This document shows positions 1 to 6,764 of a stretch of DNA of 14,297 nucleotides, piece by piece. Each line of letters starts with the position of its first letter. Position 1 is the first letter of the stretch. Origin of the DNA: Myxococcales bacterium. GTDB taxonomy: Bacteria; Myxococcota; Polyangia; Polyangiales; Polyangiaceae. The notes below the pieces were generated by a model, which searched no databases, had not been told where the DNA came from, and was given only the letters and a program-made list of their open reading frames with translations. A program made the translations under genes and the position numbers. The stretch spans positions 1 to 14,297 of the forward strand of contig JAGQIY010000217.1 of NCBI GenBank assembly GCA_020430865.1. The letters run 5' to 3'.

Positions 1-1
1 C

Positions 2-2125
2 ATCTGCGAGGCCGCCTGCGGACTGATCGCCGAGACCGACGCGGGAGGCGGGGGGACGCTCAGTCCGGACGTGGAGCACGTCGTGTCCCGGGGCTTCGCG
101 TGTGCCAAGGGCGTGCGCTTCGGCCAAGTGCACCGTGATCCAGCCCGGGTGAATGCCCCGCATCTGCGGCGCGGAGGCAAGCTCGAGCGGGCTTCCTGGC
201 CTGAAGCGCTTTCTCGGGTCGGAGCCCAGCTACGTGACATCCGTGAAGCGCACGGCTCCCATGCCGTGGGCGTCTACCTCGGCAATCCGGCGGCGTTCAG
301 CCCCTTGACTCCGCTCTTCGGCACGGCGTTCGTGCGTGGACTCGGCACTCGCAACTACTTCAACGCGGGGTCCCTGGACTGCAACAACAAGTTCGTTGTC
401 GCTCGCGAGATGTTAGGTTCCCCGGGGATACATCCGGTCCCCGACCTCGATCGCGCGCGCTTCGCCCTGCTACTCGGCACGAACCCCTCGGTCAGCCAGA
501 GCTCGTTCATCAACGCGCCGCGCATGGTGGAGCGCTTGCGCAAGATCGAGAAGCGAGGCGGTCGGGTGGTCGTCGTAGATCCACGCCGCACGGAAACTGC
601 GCAGAGCGTCGGCGAGTGGCTCCCGATCCGACCGGGCGGCGACGCGGCCTTGCTCCTCGGCTTGATTCACGTGATCCTGAAAGAGGGGCGAGAGCACAAG
701 ATCCGGGTGGGTCGCTTCACCCGTGGCGTCGACGACCTGAGGCGGCACGTCGCCGCCTTCGACCCCCGGCGCGTGGCGTCGTTGACCGGCATCGAGCCGG
801 CGCGATTGGAGGCGCTGGCGCGCGACTTCGCGGCGGCGGACGGCGCGTTCTGTCACCTCTCGACCGGTGTCAACCAAGGACCCCACGGCACCCTCGCCTA
901 CGCTGCCAAGATCGCGCTCGAAACGATCACCGGCAACCTGGATCGCGAAGGCGGCGCTTTGTTTCCACGCGGAGCGATCGACGTCGCGACGTGGGCGCGC
1001 CGCCTCGGCATCGACCGCGAGCCGCCCTGGCGCAGCCGAGTTGGCGGATTTCCCCCCGTCCTGGGCGCGCTGCCGTGCTCGATCCTGCCGGACGAGATCC
1101 TCACGCGCGGGCCGGACCAGATCCGTGCGCTGGTTGTGATCGCCGGCAATCCGTTGCTCAGCGCCGCCGATGGCGGCCGGCTCCTCGAGGCGTTCCGCTC
1201 CCTCGAGCTGCTCGTGGTCATCGACCTGTTCATCAACGACACGGGCGCGCTCGCTCACGCGGTGTTGCCCGCGACCGATTGGCTGGAACGGGAGGACATG
1301 CCCTTGGCCCAGCTGCAGCTGCAGCCGGAGCCCTACCTGCAGTGGAGTCCGGCGGTCACGCCGGCGCACGGCGAGCGGCGGCACGACTGGCAGATCCTGC
1401 TGGAGCTCGCGCGCCACGGGGGCTTCCCGCTAGGCAGCCCTGCGCTGCAGCGAGGCTTGGAGTTGGCTTTGAAGTGGATGGGGCCCAGCAGGCTCCTGGC
1501 AGCGCCCCTCGCTGCGAGCCTGGGTCCGCGGCCACTCGAGCTGCTCAAGCGGCATCCCCACGGCCTCCGCCTGCCGCAGACGCCCGCGGGCGACTTTCTG
1601 CGACGCCGCATCGGAACGCGCTCGAGGCGCGTGGAGCTGTGCCCCGAGAGCGTGTTCAGCGACGCGCCGAGGGTGCTCGCCGACGTGCCTCGAGAGGGCA
1701 CGCTGTTGCTGTTCTCCAAGCGTCAGCGGGTGGGACACAACTCCTGGATGCACAACAACAGCGAGCTTCGCCCCGCCCCCCAGCGCGCGCACCTCTCGCC
1801 CGAGGACGCGTCAGAGCTCGGCCTCGCCAACGGGGACCGGGTACGCCTGAGGTCCGAGACCGGGGTGATCGAGCTGCGAGTACAGCTGGACAGCGACGTG
1901 GCGCCCGGCGGCGTGGCCGTACCTCACGGATACGGTCACCACCGCGATAGCAGCTGGAGCCTGGCGCGGACCCGCGGCGGAGCGAACGTCAACGCTCTCG
2001 CCGCTTCCGGGCCCCGAGCCGCGCACCCCCTGAGCGGGATGTCCCAGTTCAACGCGCTGGAGGTCCGAATCGAGAAGCTGGTCGGAGACGAGGCCGAGGG
2101 CAGCGGCGACGCTGCCGGCGTCTGA
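2..2125 (+). CDS. Molybdopterin-dependent oxidoreductase (formate dehydrogenase/nitrate reductase-like), 5' end missing
   Basis: This is a partial Mo-bisPGD oxidoreductase of the DMSO-reductase superfamily. The frame is open to the left edge; a GTG at 71 is internal, because cysteine ligands lie upstream of it. Visible residues Cys2, Cys6 and Cys34 (the last in FACAKG) fit the family's C-x2-C-x3-C-x27-C [4Fe-4S] site, so the first ligand should lie just off the window. The segment GSLDCNN (Cys at visible residue 127) is where these enzymes carry the Cys or Sec molybdenum ligand, so Cys is the likely ligand; this is inferred from position. The middle carries the usual cofactor-binding segments (LLLGTNPSVSQSS, VVVVDPRRTETA, VIAGNPLLSAADG). 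The last 140 residues form the molydop-binding domain (WMHNNSELR, LANGDRVRLRSETG). The substrate cannot be told from sequence. The 3' end overlaps the convergent DUF2330 gene by 77 bp. Confidence 0.93.
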   Translation: MCEAACGLIAETDAGGGGTLSPDVEHVVSRGFACAKGVRFGQVHRDPARVNAPHLRRGGKLERASWPEALSRVGAQLRDIREAHGSHAVGVYLGNPAAFSPLTPLFGTAFVRGLGTRNYFNAGSLDCNNKFVVAREMLGSPGIHPVPDLDRARFALLLGTNPSVSQSSFINAPRMVERLRKIEKRGGRVVVVDPRRTETAQSVGEWLPIRPGGDAALLLGLIHVILKEGREHKIRVGRFTRGVDDLRRHVAAFDPRRVASLTGIEPARLEALARDFAAADGAFCHLSTGVNQGPHGTLAYAAKIALETITGNLDREGGALFPRGAIDVATWARRLGIDREPPWRSRVGGFPPVLGALPCSILPDEILTRGPDQIRALVVIAGNPLLSAADGGRLLEAFRSLELLVVIDLFINDTGALAHAVLPATDWLEREDMPLAQLQLQPEPYLQWSPAVTPAHGERRHDWQILLELARHGGFPLGSPALQRGLELALKWMGPSRLLAAPLAASLGPRPLELLKRHPHGLRLPQTPAGDFLRRRIGTRSRRVELCPESVFSDAPRVLADVPREGTLLLFSKRQRVGHNSWMHNNSELRPAPQRAHLSPEDASELGLANGDRVRLRSETGVIELRVQLDSDVAPGGVAVPHGYGHHRDSSWSLARTRGGANVNALAASGPRAAHPLSGMSQFNALEVRIEKLVGDEAEGSGDAAGV

Positions 2126-3869
2126 GCAAGAGGGCCCCCAGAGCCAGGGCCAGCGCCCCACCCTGCTGAGTGCGGGCAGGCTGCACCCGACAGGCACATC
2201 CCTCACCGGTTTCGTTCCTCGAAGAACCGAAAGCAGGTTGGTCGGCCGGATCGAACGCGTACCGGTCGTTGTGCTCCTCGAGCTGGTGACTGATGCTGGC
2301 CCCGTTGTCGACCAGGACGGTCATCGAACCATCGTCGGCGTACTCCACGACGCGGCTCGCGTAGGGCATCCCGGGAAAGCTCGGCGTCTGCAGGCTGGTC
2401 CCCAGGTACACCTCGTGCCCGCCCGGGGTGTAGAGCGCCGTCGCGCCCGAACAAAGCGTGCGCGTGCTCGCCATGAGAGCGTTGCTGACTCCCTCGTAGC
2501 CGTCCCGCGCGGCGAACGTGGGGTCCTCGGTCATCTCCGCAGGCGAGATCCGCGTGTAGAGGCGGGTGAGGAAGGTCGAGTCGACGAGCACGCTCATCGC
2601 GTGCTCCGCCGGAGCCATCACGCGCTCGTCGAGGTCGGCGGCGAACGCCGGAGCGTCCCAGGCGTCGAAGCTGTCCGGGTAGCATCCCACGCAGCCGTAG
2701 TACTCGTTGCGCGTAATTCCCGGAGGAACTGGCAGGAAGTGAGCGAGGATCGGCTCCACCAGGGGGTGTAGCGATGCGCACTCTCCACCCGAGCAGCTGA
2801 ACAACCCCTGCGCCGCGAGCTCCAGCATGGCCTGAGTTGGCGACAGATCCTCGAACGCCTGGCTGTTCCAGCGTGAGTCGACGATACCTCGTTTGTCCAC
2901 CACGCTGGCCGGCCCAGCGTATTCGGTGATGAAGGCGCGGCCGTTTGCGACTGGGCTATCGACGGCACGAGAGACCACCGTCCTGTAGTTGCTGCCAAAG
3001 CTCAGCCAGTCGAGCTGCAGCTGATTGAGCTCGACGTGCTTGAAGTTGGTCGGCACCACACGGCGATCCCCGAGGAAGAAGGCGCGCACGTCCATGTCCT
3101 CGGACGCGGCGATCGCGGTGAGCTTCAAGGGAACGCAGGGCTCGGTCCCCGGGTAGCGGATGACCAGCGGGTGGATCTCCGAGACACCCGCACCCGAGCG
3201 CAGCTTCACGGCGACGAACACGTAGTTCCGCTCGGCGTAGTCCTGCAAGATGGGCGGCGCCTGATCGTCACCGAGGTAGCCGTTGTCGCTGAGCCAGGTC
3301 GCGACGTCGTCGGGCGAAGCTCCTTCCAGGATGCTGACGTCGAACACGCCCACCTTCTCGCGGCGCGCGACGACCTCGGCGTCGCTGTCGGTGTCCTCGA
3401 AGCCATCCTGCGTTCCACCTGCAGCGCTCCCAGAATCATCGGACGCAGCGCTCATCCCGCAGCCCGAGCTGCTGCTGGAGGAGAATCCGCCACCGCCGCA
3501 GCCATCGACGCGCGTGGTCAGGCTGAAGCTCGGCACCGTTGCGTTCAGCAGGTTGACGAACAGCTGCTGCGACCCCACCTCGAGCTCGGGAGTCACGGGC
3601 ACCGGAACCAGCCAGGCGAACCGCTCCGGATCGCCGGAGTACTGGATCTGGATGTGTGCCTCCACTTGTCCATCGCGCATCACGAAGACCACGTTCTCCC
3701 CGGTCTGGTCCACCGGCATCGCGGGCTGCGTCGGGCCTGGGTTGTCACAGAACGTGCCACCACAGGCCGCTGCCGGAGACTCCAGTCCGGCGCTGACCCC
3801 GATCGCCAGCGCGATCCCCCACGAGGCGCACGCCACGCGCCGTCTCCTCACGGACACCCGCTTACTCAT
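2049..3869 (-). CDS. DUF2330 family secreted protein with MYXO-CTERM-like tail
   Basis: A 606-residue DUF2330 protein; the function of this family is unknown. The start at 3869 is chosen because a GGAGG box lies 5 nt upstream and the product then begins with an Arg-rich n-region, a hydrophobic stretch (about residues 13-29) and a cleavage region ending SPAAA before CGGTFCDN. A longer frame to 3959 lacks these features. The mature N-terminus carries the DUF2330 signature (GENVVFVMRDGQVEAHIQI, then FAWLVPVPVTPELEVG). A Gly/Ser/Asp-rich low-complexity stretch follows at about 145-190, and a CVGC motif lies further on. The C-terminus has CACR (about 558-561), a hydrophobic helix GGALALALGALLL and an Arg cluster, the layout of a MYXO-CTERM anchor processed at the cell surface. 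Unusually, about 17 residues follow the Arg cluster and lie inside the convergent oxidoreductase gene. Confidence 0.92.
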   Translation of the reverse strand: MSKRVSVRRRRVACASWGIALAIGVSAGLESPAAACGGTFCDNPGPTQPAMPVDQTGENVVFVMRDGQVEAHIQIQYSGDPERFAWLVPVPVTPELEVGSQQLFVNLLNATVPSFSLTTRVDGCGGGGFSSSSSSGCGMSAASDDSGSAAGGTQDGFEDTDSDAEVVARREKVGVFDVSILEGASPDDVATWLSDNGYLGDDQAPPILQDYAERNYVFVAVKLRSGAGVSEIHPLVIRYPGTEPCVPLKLTAIAASEDMDVRAFFLGDRRVVPTNFKHVELNQLQLDWLSFGSNYRTVVSRAVDSPVANGRAFITEYAGPASVVDKRGIVDSRWNSQAFEDLSPTQAMLELAAQGLFSCSGGECASLHPLVEPILAHFLPVPPGITRNEYYGCVGCYPDSFDAWDAPAFAADLDERVMAPAEHAMSVLVDSTFLTRLYTRISPAEMTEDPTFAARDGYEGVSNALMASTRTLCSGATALYTPGGHEVYLGTSLQTPSFPGMPYASRVVEYADDGSMTVLVDNGASISHQLEEHNDRYAFDPADQPAFGSSRNETGEGCACRVQPARTQQGGALALALGALLLRRRQRRRCPRPRLRPASRFGPPAR

Positions 3870-3874
3870 CCCAA

Positions 3875-3879
3875 CCTCC
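3875..3879 (-). promoter_or_regulatory. Ribosome binding site deciding the DUF2330 start
   Basis: GGAGG on the minus strand, 5 nt upstream of the ATG at 3869-3867. It selects this start over the in-frame ATG 90 nt further upstream, and the signal peptide then sits at the N-terminus. Confidence 0.75.
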
Positions 3880-4288
3880 AAAGCGGAGACGGCGCCACCC
3901 CGAGCCAGGGACTCAGGTGCTCGGAACCCGAACCCGACCGTCTCGGAGACTCGGAGCAACGCGTATGCCAGCCCAGGCGCCGCGCTCGACTGGGACGCAA
4001 ATCCCGTCGGCTTTCACGCGCCAGCGGCGTTGCCAGGGCGGGCGCACGCGGCCAGCTGCAGGACTTTGCGATCACACTACCCATCGCACCGCGCCGTGAC
4101 ACTGCCCAGTCACCATCCGCACGGAAGCGAGCTGACCAGCCGAGGCCGGCGCCCCCGACCAGCCCGCGACCGAGCGGCTGACGGTGCCGCGCCACGACTT
4201 CGCGCTGGTGTGAGGGACCACGCCGGGGCGTCCTTCGCTCGCTGAACACACGGCTTTCCTCGGGATGGCGAAAAAAGTCGCTAACCGG

Positions 4289-4318
4289 TTGCAGGCCCGG
4301 CGGGTCGTGAGCTAAGAA
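4289..4318 (+). promoter_or_regulatory. Candidate sigma-70-type promoter of tRNA-Phe
   Basis: TTGCAG (4289-4294) and TAAGAA (4313-4318) are separated by 18 bp and would start transcription about 20 nt before the tRNA. Each box matches only about half of the consensus, so this rests mainly on position. An A-tract at 4270-4276 could act as an upstream element. Confidence 0.27.
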
Positions 4319-4329
4319 CCGCCTCCCCG

Positions 4330-4344
4330 GTGACTACTGGTCAC
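4330..4344. repeat. Perfect 5-bp inverted repeat just upstream of tRNA-Phe
   Basis: GTGAC (4330-4334) and GTCAC (4340-4344) flank TACTG, and the right arm ends 2 nt before the tRNA 5' end. It could form a small hairpin in the precursor leader next to the RNase P cut, or be a small operator. An IR this short may also be chance. Confidence 0.3.
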
Positions 4345-4346
4345 AG

Positions 4347-4419
4347 GCCCAGGTAGCTCAGTTGGTAGAGCAGAGGATTGAAAATCCTCGTGTCGGCGGT
4401 TCGATTCCGTCCCTGGGCA
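4347..4419 (+). tRNA. tRNA-Phe (GAA)
   Basis: Complete cloverleaf. The acceptor stem GCCCAGG (4347-4353) pairs with CCTGGGC (4412-4418), discriminator A4419. The D arm is GCTC/GAGC with the AGTTGGTA loop. The anticodon stem is GAGGA/TCCTC around the loop TTGAAAA, anticodon GAA. The T arm has the TTCGATT loop. The genome reads CCG after the discriminator, so the 3' CCA is not encoded and must be added by tRNA nucleotidyltransferase. No other tRNA is nearby. Confidence 0.97.
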
Positions 4420-4478
4420 CCGGCGGCTGCCAGCCTCCCGACAGGCGGCGCCCGACGACTAGCGGCTCCTGTCGCCCT

Positions 4479-4548
4479 GCGGCCCCTCCACACAGCGGCC
4501 CCTCCACACAGCGGCGCCTCCCACACAGCGGCCCCCCACACTGCGGCC
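4479..4548. repeat. 16-bp tandem repeat, about 4.4 units
   Basis: The unit GCGGCCCCTCCACACA occurs perfectly at 4479-4494 and 4495-4510, then as a 17-bp variant (4511-4527), a 15-bp variant (4528-4542) and a partial copy (4543-4548). The unit is not a multiple of three and the region is non-coding. It looks like a slippage-generated minisatellite. Confidence 0.8.
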
Positions 4549-4563
4549 GGACGGCCCCGCCGC
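4543..4563 (+). terminator. GC-rich hairpin, possible tRNA-Phe terminator
   Basis: GCGGCCGG (4543-4550) pairs with CCCGCCGC (4556-4563) with one mismatch around a 5-nt loop. It lies 124 nt after the tRNA. No T-tract follows, so intrinsic termination is doubtful. Confidence 0.25.
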
Positions 4564-4701
4564 ATACATTCCCCTACCCCGGGGTCGTTCGCACCCAGCG
4601 CCCAGGGATTGAGCGCTCACGGATGGGCGGTCCCAGGACTCAAGCAGCCAAGCGGTGCGACCGTACCGTTTGGCCAGCGGGTGCCCTATGCTCTGGGATC
4701 C

Positions 4702-4708
4702 GGGGGAG
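4702..4708 (+). promoter_or_regulatory. Ribosome binding site of the possible miniprotein
   Basis: GGGGGAG, 8 nt upstream of the ATG at 4717. It is the main reason to take the 31-codon frame seriously. Confidence 0.4.
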
Positions 4709-4716
4709 ACGCAGGG

Positions 4717-4812
4717 ATGAGCTGGTACGTGACGCTATGGTGGGCCGGGATCGGACTGAGCCTCGCAGGCCTTTGCCTCGAGGAGCTCGAGCGCCGCGCG
4801 CTTCGCGCTTGA
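4717..4812 (+). CDS. Possible single-span membrane miniprotein, 31 residues
   Basis: ATG at 4717 follows a good Shine-Dalgarno-like GGGGGAG at 8 nt. The product starts MSWYVTLWWAGIGLSLAGL, an aromatic-rich hydrophobic segment long enough to cross a membrane. A charged amphipathic tail (EELERRALRA) follows, which would be cytoplasmic by the positive-inside rule if the N-terminus faces out. It ends 2 bp before the end of the convergent response-regulator gene. I recognise no family. The RBS and clean TM-plus-tail layout favour a real gene; short length and lack of homologues to compare keep this tentative. Confidence 0.42.
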   Translation: MSWYVTLWWAGIGLSLAGLCLEELERRALRA

Positions 4813-4814
4813 GC

Positions 4815-5234
4815 TCAGGTCCCCGAGTTCTGCTCGGGCTCCGGCGTCGTGGTCAGGAACGCCTGGCTGCGAGTCGGTGGACGCATGAGCTCGAGCAGCT
4901 GATCGACCACCGTCTGGATCCCCTCCGACTTGTGCACGCTGAGGGCCAGCGCCGACGCCGCGCTCAGCAGCTCCGGATCGTCGGTTCCGCTGAAAAACAC
5001 CAGCTGGATACCGGAGTCGCGGGCGCGTAGCCGCTCGGCCAGGTCGAGCCCCGAGCCGTCGGGCAATTCGAGGTCCAGCACCGCGCAATCAAGCGGCACC
5101 CCGCCGGTCGAAGCCAAGCTCAGCGCTTGCTGGACGCTGCTGGCCTGAGTCACCTCCCAACCCGCAGCGGTGAACGCTCGCGCAATCGCCCGGCGAACGG
5201 TCGGTTCATCTTCGACGACAAGCACGCAAGTCAC
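4815..5234 (-). CDS. Stand-alone response regulator (receiver domain only)
   Basis: A 139-residue protein made of one CheY-like receiver domain. The acidic pocket is in VVEDE (Asp9/Glu10), the phosphoacceptor is Asp54 in VLDLELPDGSG, the conserved Ser/Thr is Ser82 in FFSGT, and the conserved Lys is Lys102 in VHKSE. No DNA-binding or enzymatic output domain follows; the last 20 residues are Pro/Thr/Glu-rich and probably disordered. It would act by phospho-dependent protein contact, taking phosphate from a histidine kinase not present in this window. The start is the GTG at 5234, which places the first beta strand (CVLVVEDE) at the N-terminus as usual; the ribosome binding site is weak. Confidence 0.93.
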   Translation of the reverse strand: MTCVLVVEDEPTVRRAIARAFTAAGWEVTQASSVQQALSLASTGGVPLDCAVLDLELPDGSGLDLAERLRARDSGIQLVFFSGTDDPELLSAASALALSVHKSEGIQTVVDQLLELMRPPTRSQAFLTTTPEPEQNSGT

Positions 5235-5561
5235 GACTTCGTTTCCCCGCGGGTACGCGAGTGGGGGTGAGGGGGATAGGCTGAGGGAGGCCTACTCGAG
5301 GAATATACGCTCAAGCAGCGCCCAACGCGAAGGGAAACGCGAAGCCCCGCCGCCCCAAACGCTCACGTATGGGCCAGGATGGACCTGCCGCGCCGCTCTC
5401 AAATCGGGATACGGCGTGTCTACCTGGGCTCGCAGCCATTTCCCTGTGAAAATTCATGTCTCGGTGCTGCTCTCCGATACCAGCGACACACGTTGCCCCC
5501 AGGCCGTCCCCAGAATGCCCTGGTGCACTTACGCAACGGTAGATTTTCCCGTCACACGAAC
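5235..5561. other. Intergenic region between response regulator and DUF790 gene
   Basis: About 330 bp without a convincing gene and visibly less GC-rich than its flanks. It contains the candidate -10 box at 5302-5307, a short direct repeat of ACGCGAAG (5328-5351), and an inverted repeat CCAGG/CCTGG (5499-5503 and 5519-5523) about 40-65 nt beyond the DUF790 stop that could help end that transcript. A long plus-strand frame through this area continues antisense into the DUF790 gene and looks like a shadow. Confidence 0.45.
5302..5307 (-). promoter_or_regulatory. Candidate -10 box for the response-regulator gene
   Basis: TATATT on the minus strand, 67 nt upstream of the GTG start, matches the -10 consensus at five of six positions in an otherwise GC-rich region. 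No good -35 box sits 16-18 bp upstream, so activator-dependent or alternative-sigma use is possible. Confidence 0.3.
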
Positions 5562-6764
5562 CTACTGGAGGAGCTCCTCCAGTTGCCGCAGGACGCCCCT
5601 CGCGTTCGGGGTACCCTTGAAGACGTACAGCGCCGCGTCATCCAGGTCGCTCAGGACCTCACGGCTGACTCTCAAGCGCTCGCTCACCCCAAACAAAAGC
5701 TTTGCGCCGACCCCGGAGCGCGCCAGCTCGATGCGCTTCCACACGGCTTCCCGACTCCAGAACCCGAGCAGCTCGAAGTAGACCGGTTCACTGCCTTCTG
5801 GGGGCGAGAAGCACAGATCCGGTACCAGGACGCCCAGTCCCGGCACCTCCAGGAGCACCTCCGCGGGCTTGACCTGCCAGCCGGAATCCAGCTTTTCGAA
5901 GCTCTTCACGAACGCCGCGAGCTCGTCCTCGTCGTCCTCCCAGGCCGGCGCGGTGTCTGCCCGTCGCTGGTAGCGAAACACCAGCGGTTCTCTGGACTTG
6001 CCCCAGCGCAGCTCCGCCTCGAGCTCCAGCTCCGCGGCCTGCTCGAGGAGCGGTAGCGCCAGCGCCAGGTTGAGCCCGTACTTCGTCACGGACTCGAACA
6101 GCGAGAACGGCCCATCGAGCTCGATCGAGTAGCCGGACTCCGCCGGCTCGAGACGAAACAGCAGGCGGCGGAATTTCAGCGCGTTGAACAGGCGGCGGTA
6201 GTCCCCCGGGCGGTGGCAGCGCACCCGGGCTCGCACACGAACCGCCCTCAGGAGCACGGCTTGTCGCTGAGACAGCTCATAGCGCTCGAGCAGGGCGACC
6301 GGGGTCAGCTGCTCCACGCGTTGCAGCACATGGGCCCCCTTGAGGTCGGCGAACAGCGCGCCCTCGACTCGCTCTTCACTCAGCTCGAGCTCGGTCGCCA
6401 CGCGGCTCAGCACCGCGTGTCGATCGAAGGCCTCACCGGGGGGGAGCTCGCGCCGCAGCTCCGTGGCGAGACCAAACAGCCGCGCGCGAAGCTCCATTGG
6501 CTGCAGTTCCGTCTCCACCTGGAACTCGCAGGCGTCGTCCACGAGCTTGCTCAGACCGTCGAGCAGCTTCTTCTCTCGACCTTCGACCCACACCTGCCCG
6601 AGCCCCTCCTTCACCTCGTCACGGGTACGCCCGACCAGAGACCCCGCCTCGGTGAGGAGCGCCTCGGCGATCTCGAGGGCGCGCTCGCGATCCTTTCCGT
6701 TCAGCCCACTGAGCTTCAGTTCGCCGCCCCTTCGAGTCGCCCGCACCAGATCTGCGGTCAGCAT
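5562..6764 (-). CDS. DUF790 / Bax1-type nuclease, partner of XPB helicase
   Basis: A 400-residue DUF790 protein. In archaea this family is Bax1, a nuclease that binds XPB and cuts DNA opened by the helicase. Signature segments are LDGPFSLFESVTKYG (about 216-230) and, in the C-terminal nuclease-like domain, VLVPDLCF (Pro315-Asp316) and VYFELLGFWS (Glu331), which resemble the PD...E core of PD-(D/E)xK enzymes with a hydrophobic residue where Lys is usual, as is common in DUF790. An acidic insert, EDDEDE, lies at about 276-281. The start ATG (6764-6762) shares its A with the TGA stop of the upstream XPB-like gene, so the two are translationally coupled and their products probably act as one complex. 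The role in DNA repair is inferred from the archaeal pair. Confidence 0.9.
   Translation of the reverse strand: MLTADLVRATRRGGELKLSGLNGKDRERALEIAEALLTEAGSLVGRTRDEVKEGLGQVWVEGREKKLLDGLSKLVDDACEFQVETELQPMELRARLFGLATELRRELPPGEAFDRHAVLSRVATELELSEERVEGALFADLKGAHVLQRVEQLTPVALLERYELSQRQAVLLRAVRVRARVRCHRPGDYRRLFNALKFRRLLFRLEPAESGYSIELDGPFSLFESVTKYGLNLALALPLLEQAAELELEAELRWGKSREPLVFRYQRRADTAPAWEDDEDELAAFVKSFEKLDSGWQVKPAEVLLEVPGLGVLVPDLCFSPPEGSEPVYFELLGFWSREAVWKRIELARSGVGAKLLFGVSERLRVSREVLSDLDDAALYVFKGTPNARGVLRQLEELLQ

Larger units (their letters stand above)
3870..4346. other. Intergenic region between DUF2330 gene and tRNA-Phe
   Basis: About 480 bp with no convincing gene. Frames across it encode Arg/Pro/Ala-rich, low-complexity peptides with no ribosome binding site and no recognisable family. 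It should contain the DUF2330 promoter (minus strand), which I could not pin down, and the tRNA promoter (plus strand, near 4289-4318). A run of six to seven A residues at 4270-4276 lies upstream of the candidate tRNA promoter. Confidence 0.5.
4420..4716. other. Intergenic region downstream of tRNA-Phe
   Basis: About 300 bp without a recognisable gene. It holds a 16-bp tandem repeat (4479-4548), an overlapping GC-rich hairpin (4543-4563) that may end the tRNA transcript, and the ribosome binding site of a possible miniprotein (4702-4708). I see no integrase, att-like duplication of the tRNA 3' end or insertion sequence. Confidence 0.5.

Noticed and set aside
616..1950. Plus-strand frame of 444 codons inside the oxidoreductase gene
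   Set aside because: It is an out-of-frame shadow in GC-rich DNA, Arg/Ala/Pro-rich with no domain, while the other frame carries clear family motifs.
3866..4249. Minus-strand frame of 127 codons upstream of the DUF2330 gene
   Set aside because: Arg/Ser/Pro-rich with no ribosome binding site or family; it also overlaps the start of the DUF2330 gene.
4265..4315. 16-codon frame (MAKKVANRLQARRVVS) ahead of tRNA-Phe
   Set aside because: It lacks a clear ribosome binding site, overlaps the likely tRNA promoter and is too short to support.
4341..4565. Minus-strand frame of 74 codons ending RNRTADTRIFNPLLYQLSY-like
   Set aside because: It is the antisense of the tRNA-Phe gene. This peptide is a well-known false gene produced by tRNA cloverleaf sequence.
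5170..5781. Plus-strand frame of 203 codons spanning the 5235-5561 gap
   Set aside because: Both ends are antisense to real genes, and the central part has no motif or ribosome binding site.
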